Shown piece after piece: positions 21,195 through 30,985 of a stretch of 64,000 nt of DNA (position 1 is its first letter; the number at the start of each line of letters is the position of its first letter). The stretch spans positions 46,948,510 through 47,012,509 of the forward strand of contig CM055095.1 of assembly GCA_029204225.1 (NCBI GenBank), given 5' to 3'. Both the position numbers and the translations under genes were made by a program. The notes beneath the pieces were generated by a model. It searched no databases, was not told the origin of the DNA, and saw only the letters and a list, made by a program, of their open reading frames with translations. The stretch is from Diphasiastrum complanatum (taxonomy: Eukaryota > Streptophyta > Lycopodiopsida > Lycopodiales > Lycopodiaceae).

Positions 21195-22520
21195 TTTGAG
21201 TCTACTATTAGGAAAACATGGAGTACCTATCATGAATCTGAAATAATTGGGTAGATTGTTGGTTAGTAGGACGAGCTCTGCTCTGATATAATCAAGGCTC
21301 CAGTGCTCTTCCACCTCAATCATAGTTAGAAATTTTTCATTGTATATGATGTTTATGTCTTTTCGGTTTTTGTGACCATCCATTTGGAAGTCTTGATCTA
21401 GTGGTATCCAAGTCCCATCACTTTTCTTAAAACTCTGATAGCTGAATGTAAGACTAAGTATTTGTTTTTCAATATGATATCGGAAAATCGTTGAAGACCT
21501 TTTTATCTTGCAATCTATTTTTCCGTTTGTCTTACTGTCGCAGCCTTAATCCATAAGATTTGACAAAATAAAGTCCTTACAAACAAATAAAGTCCTTCGA
21601 ACACTTATACTTGAGAAAAAAATCAGCAAATATATGTAATGAGAGAAATCAACTCAGAGGAACAATTCTCGATCGATACTTATTTTCATTGCATTTTTAA
21701 CATCTAAGATTAGCTTGCATTTAAAGGATTCAAAAGCAATATTGTCAGGAGTAGGCCACTCATCACGATTAAAATTTGACAACGGAATTGCTTTAAGCTC
21801 ACAAAAACTGCCATGCATGTTTGTAATATATTTAGATCCAGAAGAAAATATATCATTATCTGTAAGTTTCTTTGGATTATTTTTTTATATAATAATTTTT
21901 TAACATTAGAATGAATCACATCCAATATAATTGCAAGTGATTGTGCTGGATCTCATTTATTTATGTTTGATGGATATAAATCTAAAAGAAAAAAAACAGT
22001 TTAAAATGAATATTGTCAGTTTAAAATCTTAAATAAAAAAATCACGAATGGTAGCATCAAAGTGCATAGATTTCAATCAACTTACAGCTACATTTTTTAT
22101 GGTCATGAGGATTGAAATCTTGTAATTTTAATTTTGGGGGCATATAAACATGTACTAATGTAATTCTACTTTGTAAATTACATGGAAAAAGAAAAGCTAC
22201 AAAAAAAATTGTTAATCTATTTTTCTAATTATTGTTCTATTGAAATCTTTTCTTAAAATGAAAATAGGAGATGGGTGTAGTGGTCATGCTAGTATTCTCA
22301 AGTGATTTACCGATCCCTCTTGGATTAGGTCCCTGTCACAGGCAGGACACCAAACACCCGTTTCTTTACGACAATTTTTATTCATACTTTCAGGAACGTT
22401 GTGATTCTTTGCAAAGTCCTTTCCTTTAGCAAATCTTTCATCACGCATAGTTTCCATTGTATTAGAAGAAACAATTTTTTCTCTGTCATATTCTTCTAAT
22501 TGTGTAGTTCTTCTTTCATC
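21195..22520 (-). pseudogene. Exon-like blocks of an unrecognised spliced gene or pseudogene
   Basis: Read on the minus strand, four blocks have coding character bounded by plausible splice sites. At about 22520-22290: AG acceptor, open 75 codons with an acidic charged region (TTQLEEYDREKIVSS), then ETGVWCPACDRD containing CxxC, donor GTAAAT. Near 22120-22085: FNPHDHKKCS before a GTAAGT donor. At about 21860-21670: CTTACAG acceptor, then ITNMHGSFCELKAIPLSNFN and EWPTPDNIAF. At about 21435-21195: SDGTWIPLDQDFQMDGHKNR, then SLDYIRAELVLLTNNLP, donor GTACTC. I recognise no family. The last block has the rhythm of a ubiquitin-like or PB1 fold, which is only an impression. A host gene, a pseudogene or transposon-captured exons are all possible. 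Confidence 0.4.
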
Positions 22521-23010
22521 TTGAAATACTCTACAATCACAATCATTTATCTTTTAAACTCCGAGGATACGGATCTTCCAACAAGCATTTACTGGATTTT
22601 TTTTTTCAAAACATTCCGGCACGGAGCCTTGTACAGAGGCTCCCTTCATTTCCGTAATGATGTGTGCTTTGGTTTTCTTTGTGTTTTGGAGGCACCTCCA
22701 CTAGCACAATCTTTAACCACAATTTGTATTTGGAAAAGCCAACGTCTTACCAAGACATTCTGCTGGAATCCACCATGACAACTCATGAAGGACTTCCTCA
22801 CTTCGTTACGGAATCTATGACAAAGCATATCCACCAAGCAAGCACTTAGGATGACATCAACCCTGATATCATGTAAACAATGCACTTCAATGAATGTAAA
22901 AATAAGCATAAGCCACCATTGAAGGAGAAATTGCACTACTACTTGCAAGAGAAAAATTATAATAACACCCTATTAAATTCTAATGAGCTCAATAATATCT
23001 TAGTTCACAC
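22521..23010. other. Unassigned DNA
   Basis: No supported gene. Short open stretches exist on both strands without recognisable motifs. Confidence 0.4.
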
Positions 23011-23097
23011 AATTCAGTCTAATCATAGAGAGTCACATTGGTGTGCAATAAAAAGATTTCTAAGAGACCTTAAAACCATGCTCAATGTGAAAATTTA
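23010..23097 (+). pseudogene. Copia RT/RNase H junction remnant
   Basis: The plus frame reads SNHRESHWCAIKRFLRDLK, resembling the conserved HW.A.KRILRYLKGT block between copia RT and RNase H. It is cut at 23098, where opposite-strand integrase begins. Confidence 0.5.
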
Positions 23098-24060
23098 AGA
23101 TCTAATTATGATTCTAAATGTGGATCTAGGCCAAATAGAAATTGCACAAAAACATAGAAATTGCTCATGGGGTGTTCTGCATGAGAGGGCCTTGGTTGAA
23201 GATATGTTTTGGACGTAAGCTGCAATGAAGACAACTTCGGCCCAGAAGCTCTTGGGCAGTGATGCATGCGCTAGCATACATGTAGCTGATTCAACTAGAG
23301 TACAGTTCTTCCTCTCGGCCAAGCCATTTGATTGAGGAGAATAAGGAGTGATAAATTGCTACTCAATTCCTTGGCTTTGGCAGTACTCCTTAAATTCATT
23401 AGAGATGTACTCTCCACCGTTGTCAGACCTCGAGGCTTTGATCGTCTTCTCAGTCTCTTTTTCTGCACGCTCCTTGAAGATTCTGACGCAATTAAAAGCT
23501 TCTAATTTCTTCTTGATAAAATACACCATAGTCCTTCTGGAGAATTCATCAATAAAAGTTATGAAATACTTTGGATCCTTCAGAGAAGGATTCTGCATCG
23601 GGCCACAAATGTCTATATGTACAACATCTAACAATCCTCTAGTAGTATGCTGATGGCTTGATCTAAATGGTTTCCTAGTCTATTTACCAACTAAGCAGTC
23701 TTGACAGACAAGTAACTCGACTTTATTATCAGGATAGTCTAGATCAAGAACAACAGAATGTTTAGACATTTGCTGTACAGAGGCATGATTCAAGTGACCA
23801 AGTCTATAATGCCAAAGTAAACTTTTATTTTCTTGAAAAGAAGTACTGAGCGCCTAACTAGAGGCTAAAAATCAATGACTTAATCTATACAAGTATCCAT
23901 GCCTCTTTCCGAGTGCTAGGATCTTGCCTGCCCTGTAGGAAAAATAGTAATAATTCTTCCTCAGAGAACACGATGAAAGTTTGAATAAATCAAACTAATA
24001 TCAATGTCTTCAATTGGTCTGTTTCTAATCTATGTACTAATAGAACAGTTTTGCCTTGAT
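23098..24060 (-). pseudogene. Copia pol fragment (GAG pre-integrase and integrase)
   Basis: Minus-strand translation gives GKILALGKRHGYLYRLSH and LLWHYRLGHLNHASVQQMSK (GAG pre-integrase, about 23760-23930), then DVVHIDICGPM, YFITFIDEFSRRTMVYFIKK, SDNGGEYISNEF, NGLAERKN and LPKSFWAEVVFIAAYVQN. Stops near 23680 and in the pre-integrase part inactivate it. It is truncated at 23098 after the TP.E block of integrase. Confidence 0.8.
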
Positions 24061-24069
24061 TGAATAAGC

Positions 24070-24670
24070 ATGCAAAATTAAGAGACAATTTTAGACAGAC
24101 AATTTTAGACAATAAAAAATTGAGAAACTTTGATCAAAAATGAATTTTATAATTCTGAATTTGAATCATCAGTATACATCTCTTGCTATTTTATTTCGCT
24201 ATTGTGTCTCTGATTGAGTGAGTAGAGAGAGTTACAATGAGTCAATAAACACTCTGTTCGTGAATTGTTTGCGACAATTTATCTCTTCATCTAAGCTTCG
24301 TGTTTCGCGAATTGTTCGCAACACTTTGTCTCTTCGCGACATCTTCATGTTTCGCGAATTGTTCGTGATAGTTGACAGTTTTGAGTTTGAAGAAGAATCA
24401 AGAATATTGCGCAAATTGTTCGCGACATGTGACAGTTTGCAACAGGTGAAGTTTGAACAAGAAACAAAATAGTTCGCGACAAGATATTGTTTGCAAATCT
24501 TTTGAGTCACCACAAGAAATGTGTTCGCGAATCTTTCGAGTTACCACAAGAATATTTCACGGATCTTTCGAGGTTGAACACAAATAGAAATATTTTGAGT
24601 TCAAGTTCGCTTCTCATCCTTTGTCAATTAAACTGTGCACTTTGTTAGTAGAACCGAGATTTGTCAGATC
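24070..24670 (-). repeat. LTR-like segment of a J-related copia element, rich in TCGCGA
   Basis: On the minus strand it directly follows a copia C-terminus and a polypurine tract (CTTTGAGAGGGAGTTG), so it is the place of a 3' LTR. Its right edge near 24670 is set by that tract; the left edge is uncertain. TCGCGA lies at 24305, 24334, 24352, 24420, 24474 and 24525. Confidence 0.6.
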
Positions 24671-24674
24671 AGGT

Positions 24675-24838
24675 GTTCTACAACTCCCTCTCAAAGTGGG
24701 CAATTGGATTAACCCCAATCTTCTTCACTGCTTCTCGAAGAAAACATTACTGAGTGGCTTTGTAAAGATATCAACTGTCATTTCCTCTGTAGGTATGAAG
24801 ACTGTCTTCAATATTTTCTTTTCGACTAAGTCCCGAAT
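24675..24838 (-). pseudogene. Copia pol C-terminus (end of RNase H)
   Basis: The minus frame reads GLVEKKILKTVFIPTEEMTV then DIFTKPLSNVFFEKQ, the usual copia terminal block before the polypurine tract. It ends abruptly at 24838 where the LTR of element B begins. Confidence 0.75.
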
Positions 24839-25640
24839 TGTTAGAATTTAGCAATTTTCACATGGTTTTTGATGAATATTAGACATCTATGTGGATCCAC
24901 ACGTGTGAAATGACACTTTTAATATTCAAATCTATTTTGATTAGCTTTCATTTGAGTCTAATATGACATCTCCTAAATTATAGGAGTTAGGTCCTAGATT
25001 GTAGGAATCTAGAAGGTCAACACAAACCACCAATGGATGATGTGGCAAACTTGATAGATCTTATCCAAAGTGGATATGGATAAGTACAATGAGCTGTCCT
25101 ACACGTGCTGGATGTAGCTTAAAGAGAGATTATGGTGAATTTGTACTTGATAGTTTACTTGTGATGTTGAGGTTCAGATTAGTGTGTAAAGTTCAGAAGT
25201 ACTTCTCACACGTGTGAGAGGCTGCTGGAGTTGTACTTTCACCAAAACTTTGTGTTTTTTCAATATTTGAGCTTCAAACAAGTTGTGTAGAGTGAAACTA
25301 GTGATGTGCTTATGAAAAACCATTGTTTCCATTATAGATTTGATGAGTGAATGGTGTTAGAATCTTATTAAACCTACAAATCCTTGTGAGAGAGTTTGAG
25401 GCTTATGTTTTTAGTTCAAGAGTGAAACTAAAACCAATTCTAAACATCATAGAAAGGCATTGGCACTTCCAAAAATCAAATCCAAGATGCTAAGTGAACA
25501 GATTGTGTAGAATACACTTTCCCAAAACTTTTTGAGTTCAAGATAATTATAAATCTTGCTTCTTGAGTCTAGTGAGATTCAAGAAAGTAGCATTTAGCTA
25601 AATTCTGAGAAAGAAAGAAGGAAGAGTCTTTGAATAGTAC
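24839..25640 (+). repeat. 5' LTR and leader of copia element B
   Basis: Starts TGTTAGAATTTAGC; the same 27 bases recur at 29887-29913 after a polypurine tract, so this is an LTR start. CACACGTGTG palindromes lie at 24898 and 25207. I could not locate the LTR end or a primer-binding site before the gag ATG at 25667. Confidence 0.7.
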
Positions 25641-25666
25641 ATATGTTGTACTTGTTACTAGTTAGA

Positions 25667-26347
25667 ATGGGTTCAATTGGAGCCTATCTTCTTGAGGCTA
25701 GTGAAAGGCTAAATTCTAATAATTATTCAACTTGGAAAGTAAGAATGGAGTCAATACTAGTGCTCCAAGATATGTTTGATCTTGTCATAGGAGAGGAAGA
25801 AGAACCTCAAGGAGGTCAAGATCAAGTGAGGTACAAAAAGAGAGCTAGACTAGCATTACATTGCTTGAAAATGAATGTTAGTAATGAACTTCTAAAGGAA
25901 GTAGCATCTTGTACCTCGGCCAAGGAGGCATGGAACTACCTCAAAGGGATTTATGAATCCAAAAATACCTCTAGAGTGCTTATGATTAGAAACAAAGTTC
26001 TTCAAAGCATTAGAGGGAGTGATGAGAGTGCTCAAGAGTATGTCTTGAGAATTAAATCTCTCAACAAAGAACTTTCCATCATTAGTGAGGGTATTCATGA
26101 TTGTGAACTTGTTCAAATCATCTTGAATGGTCTTGGAGATGAGTTCTCCAATCTTGTACAAAGCTTTGCTATTCAAGATGCACTACCTTCCATAGACAAG
26201 CTTCATAGTGTGCTTGTAGCCGAGGAGAGTAGGATCCTTCATGTCAAGCAAAGGATTGGATCCTTAAAGTTGCATGATGGTGATGAGAAGGCCAACTTCT
26301 CAAGCAAGGGAAAGGAAGAAGATTCAACACAAGGAGACCAAGAATGA
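25667..26347 (+). pseudogene. Element B gag (copia, UBN2 type)
   Basis: Capsid-like protein of copia. LNSNNYSTWKVRMESIL lies near the N-terminus, then MNVSNELLKEVASCTSAKEA, YESKNTSRVL and ELVQIILNGLGDEFSNLVQS. ATG 25667 is preferred over 25643 because relatives in this window begin their conserved part at the same distance. The zinc knuckle follows in another frame from about 26310, so a frameshift separates gag from protease. Confidence 0.82.
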
Positions 26348-27823
26348 TGATCAACCATCAAGCTCCAAAGGTGGAAAGAAGAACAAAGCCAAACTCAAGT
26401 GCTTCTTTTGTGCAAAGAAGGGGCACTTTGCATCCGAGTGTTTCAAGAAGAAGAATGCACAAGGAGAGAGCAAACAAGACAACCTCACTCTTGAGGAAGA
26501 TGAGGATGAAGTGGATTCATCCTTGATGGCTTTTACATCAACATCAAAGAGCTATTCCAATGACACATGGTGGATTGATAGTGGGGCTAGTTCCCACATG
26601 ACATTCCAAAAGGATTTTTTCTCAACTCTTGTACCTTTTGTAGGTTGTAAAAAGTCTATTCTAACAACAAGTGATCAAGAATGTAGAATAGATGGAGTGG
26701 GAACTATTCCCTTAAGTCTTGGATCCTCTAAAAGAGTAGATCTTGATAATGTACTCTATGTTTCTACACTCACTAAGAATTTGTTAAGTGTAGGACAATT
26801 GATGGATGATGGCTTAGATGTCCACTTTAAGCAAGGAGTTTGCTCCATAATGATGAATAATACTTGCATTGTAAAGGGATTCAAGCAAGGAAGGCTTTTT
26901 AAGCTTGATGCTAATGTTTTTCTTGGAAGTGTGAACATGATGAAGGAGGAGCTCAATCAAGTGGAGCTTTGGCATAAGAGGTTGGGCCACCCCAACTTCA
27001 AATCTATGGAGATGCTATGCACCAAGGATCTTGATCTTGGCCTTCCATAGACACTCTCAAAGTGTGGAAAGAGTTGTGGGCTTGTAGCCTCTCAAAGGCA
27101 CACAAGCTACCTTTTGATATCTCTTCCACTAGATCTACAAAAGCATTAGATCTTATTCATAGTGATGTGCACTCTTTTTCTCAAGAATCTAATGGAGGTG
27201 CATCTATGTATGTATCTTTTATTGATGATTACTCTAGATACACTTGGATTGAACTTTTGGATTCCAAAAGTAAAGTGTTTGAAGTTTTTTTTAAGTTCAA
27301 AACTCTAGTTGAAAATCAATTTGGTGCTAGAATTAAAGTATTGAGGAGTGATAATGGTGGAGAGTATATTTCCACCAAGATGATAGAGTTTTGTAAATCC
27401 AATGGCATTAAGAGAGAACTTACAAGTACTTATAGTCCTCAACAAAATGGAATAGCTGAGAGGATGAATAGAACACTATGTGAGTATGCTAAGGCTTTAA
27501 GATTAGATGCATCTCTACCTAAGTCCTTTTGGGGAGAGGCTATTATTTGTGCAACTTATTTGTGTAATAGATTGCCATGTAAGCCCATTGGAGGCATAAC
27601 ATCTTATGAGGCTCTATTTTGTAAGAAGCCGAATCTTAAAGATCTAAGAATTTTCGGATCTACTTGCTATGTTTTTCAAGCATTAGATACATGAAAAAAG
27701 GATGATCCTACTTCTATTAAAGGGATCTTTGTTCGTTATGCTGAAAATAGCAAAGGATATAGAGTCTATAATCCTGTCACTAAGAAGATTTTAGTGAGTA
27801 GAGATGTTACTTTTGATAACTGC
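26310..27823 (+). pseudogene. Element B zinc knuckle, protease, pre-integrase and integrase
   Basis: Zinc knuckle CFFCAKKGHFASEC, then the aspartic protease motif TWWIDSGASSHMTFQ, LYVSTLTKNLLSVGQLMDDG, pre-integrase VELWHKRLGHPNFKSME and integrase (FIDDYSRYTWIELLDSKSK, LRSDNGGEYIS, YSPQQNGIAERMNRT, LPKSFWGEAI). Frames change near 27050 and a stop lies at about 27692. It continues to ILVSRDVTFDN and stops being B-like at about 27820. The matching linker and RT are found on the minus strand ending at 30985. Confidence 0.83.
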
Positions 27824-28830
27824 TTTCTTGCACGCAGAATTAGAAGAAGATTTATTCATGGACCAACCACTTGGTTTTATAAGCAAAGAATATTCAGAAT
27901 ACGAATGTCACATGAATAAAAGCATTTACGGTTTGAAACAAGCAGCCAGACAATGGTATAGAAAGAATGACGAAGCACTACGTTCCTTAGGCTTCGAACC
28001 TCTATTTGCTGAATCAAATGTCTATATCAAGCATGTCCAAAATGCAATAATCATTTTATCTGTTTATGTTGATGACACGCTAATCTTCTCAAGAAAAGAT
28101 ACATTAATTTTAGATGTCAAAAGAGACATTTCTGAAATATTTGAAATTGCTGACCTAGGAGAAGCAAAAATCTATCTAGGCTTGCAGATCGAAAGAGACT
28201 TTGAAGGTGGTAAGTTGTATCTTCACCAACAAAAGTACACTCGAAAAATCATTGAAGACTTCATACTCCCACGATACCTAGAACAATACTGATCAAAGCA
28301 GATTGTCCGCAGACTCTCGAGGAAGAGAAGCGAATGGCCAATACACCCTATCGCAAGCTGATTGGATCATTGTTGTATCTTGCAGACAACACCAGACCTG
28401 ATATAGCATTTGCAATATACAGGCTAAGCCAATTTAATTAGAACCCAGGATCGTTGCATTGGAAGTTAGCAAAGAGAGTAGTACAATATCTCCAAGAAAC
28501 GAAAGACTATGGACTGTGTTATTCGAAGCAAGTTGGATCTTGGATCGAATCTTACAATGACGCAATCTGGGCATCCATGAAGGATGATAGCAAAAGTATT
28601 TCAGGGGGTTGTACTCTAGCATCTGGCACAGCCATACTCTAGATAAGCAAGAAGCAAACAACAATAGCTCGATCTTCCTGTCAAGCCGAATATGTAGTAG
28701 TAGCCTCTTGGCAAACGAGCTGATATGGATCAAGCAAATGTTGGAAGGATTTGACGATACTATTTCTGAACCTTATGTCTTGTTAATGGATAACACTTAA
28801 GCAATCTATCTTACGAAAGATCCTCACTTT
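27822..28830 (+). pseudogene. Element C reverse transcriptase (2nd part) and RNase H, displaced
   Basis: TAFLHAELEEDLFMDQPLGF, then [40 protein letters not shown] and, in other frames, [21 protein letters not shown] (split as [12 protein letters not shown] and NTRPDIAFAIY), SISGGCTLASGTA and MDNT. It is of the J/C lineage, not the B lineage that precedes it. It takes up exactly where the minus-strand C protein stops at HIVDE near 30985. Confidence 0.82.
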
Positions 28831-29060
28831 GCTTTACTCACATGTTTTGGAGAATCTTCTTGTGTAGATGATGCTATGCAAGTGGATATTGGTTCTCATG
28901 GTTTTCATACTGGAAAAGCAAGTAATGGATCTGGAAAACAAAGTTTGTTCAATGACTTTGATGGTCAAGAGGAAGACCAAGAGGTTGATCTCAAAGCACT
29001 TCAACTAGTCAAAAGGGAAGTTGGCAATTTGGAGCGGGATCTAGATTAGACTAGATTCGT
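28831..29060 (+). pseudogene. Fragment resembling the post-gag frame of element D
   Basis: The open plus frame reads LLTCFGESSCVDDAMQVDIG and EEDQEVDLKALQLVKREVGN. The first piece resembles LASFGES in D's first frame and the second resembles EDQEVDLGLLHQ in D's second frame. No domain is recognised. Confidence 0.4.
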
Positions 29061-29319
29061 AGAATCACTCATTGAACAGTCCAGATCTATATCCTTTGAA
29101 CAACCAGAATTCACAAGTTGACTATCCAAAATTTTTGGAAAATGGCCGAAAGTGACGAAGATGTGAATTTAATTTTCTAGAATCATATCCTATCATCAGA
29201 CAAATACCTTGTTTGGAGATATCAAAATATAATAGAGTCAAATATCTAGTGAGATTTCTCAAGATCTATACAAAATGTTGTGAGATCTACCTATACTCTG
29301 AGGCCTAGATATTCATCCT

Positions 29320-29880
29320 GACCTGGCCACCAGTGGCCCACCAAGAACTTTGGCATTTTATATGATGGATCTAATCTAGCCTTAAGGGCATATTCGGATG
29401 CTGATTTTGTAGGTGATAAGGTGGATAGGAGGTCCACAAGTGCTTTTGTTACCTTTCTTTGCAATGGCATAGTGTCTTGGCTTTCCAAAAAGCAAGATAC
29501 TATCTCTCTATCTTCAACCGAATCGGAATACAAGGCACTAACGTCCACAACAAAGAAAATTCTATGGTTGAAGAGGCTTTTGGTGGAATTACAAGTCATG
29601 GAGGCCGAGGAGTAGCCAACAATATTTTGTGACAACCCATCAAGCCAAGCATTAGCAACCAATCCCACATTCCATGCAAGGAGCAAGCACATAGAGATTG
29701 CTCACCATTTTGTCAGGGAAAAGGTTCAAGCAAAGGAGATAAAGCTACATCATGTGCCTTCTTCAGATTGCCTTGCTGATCTACTCACTAAAGCCTTGCC
29801 AAAGGCTTCATTTATCAAGTTAAGATCAGCCTTAGGTGTTGTAGATAGATGTACTATAGTTGTATCATGTAAAAATTGAG
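29320..29880 (+). pseudogene. B-type copia RNase H and pol C-terminus
   Basis: KNFGILYDGSNLALRAYSDA, then RRSTSAFVTFLCNGIVSWLS, DTISLSSTESEYKALTS and, after a stop near 29613, SKHIEIAHHFV and DLLTKALPKASF. It is followed by a polypurine tract GAGGAGGAG and the first 27 bases of the B LTR. Confidence 0.82.
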
Positions 29881-29886
29881 GAGGAG

Positions 29887-29913
29887 TGTTAGAATTTAGC
29901 AATTTTCACATGG
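29887..29913 (+). repeat. Stub of element B 3' LTR
   Basis: Identical to the first 27 bases of the LTR at 24839; from 29914 the sequence is reverse transcriptase on the opposite strand. Confidence 0.8.
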
Positions 29914-30985
29914 TCAGGTCTAGTTATTGTAAGATAGATCAAAGAGCCTACAAGTCCCCTATATAGTGTGATGTCCTCAAATGATGCTTCATCATCACTA
30001 TTGGAAACTTTTACATTTTGCTCCATAGGAGTTTCTACTCCTTTACAATCTTTCATTTCAAACTTTTCTAAGATAGAAGAAGCATATTTGGATTGACAAA
30101 TAAAACTCAAATCCTTGCCTCTTGAAACTTCTATTCCTAATATGAAATGAAGATTACCAAGGTCTACCATCTTAAACTCCTTAAACAATGCTACTTTCAC
30201 TTCTTGTATACCATCAAGATCATTTCCACTAAGGATAATGTCATCAACATACAAAATGAGAATGATGATTTTATCATCATCAAATCTTAAGTACAAAGAA
30301 GGATCATAAGCACTTACAACAAACTTAATAGAGTTTAAGAAGGTATTTAACCTAGAGTACCAAGCTCTAGGTGCTTGCTTAAGCCCATAAAGGCATCTTA
30401 GCAACAAACACACTTTTTCCTCTTGATCTTCTTTGATAAAGCCCTCGGGTTGCCTCATGAAAATATCCTCTTCCAAATATCCATTTATAAAAGCATTAGT
30501 CACATCAAGTTGAAATAGAGGCCAATTGAAAGTAGTTGCAAGAGAAATAATCAACCTTATAGAAACTAGCTTAGCAACAAGAGCAAAAGTTTCATCAAAA
30601 TCTACTCCCTTGGTTTGCAAGAACCCCTATGCCACTAGCCTTCCCTTATGTTTGTTGATGCTCCCATCTTGATTGTACTTCAATCTATAGATCCATTTGC
30701 ACTCAAGTGGCTTTCTTCCTTGAGGAAGATCCACAAGCTTCCATGTATGATTCTGCATAAGAGCATCATACTCCTTTTGCATGGCATCCCTCCATTCTTG
30801 TGACTCCATAGCTTCTTCAAAGCAACTTGGCTCATCAAACATAGAAGTTAGAAAAGTGTAAGAGGTAAGCGAATGTAGATCTTTCCTTTGTTCACCTTTG
30901 TCAACATAGGTGAGCCTTGAGGGCTCGGCCTTCCTTCTTGCAGATCTCCTCGGAGTCCTCGGATCTTGAGATGGATCTTCAAGTC
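29914..30985 (-). pseudogene. B-type copia integrase-RT linker and reverse transcriptase, inverted
   Basis: The minus strand starts near 30985 with [20 protein letters not shown], then [99 protein letters not shown] and LVGSLIYLTITRPD, where it is cut at the LTR stub. One stop lies near 30625. This is the segment missing from B between 27820 and 29320. Confidence 0.85.
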
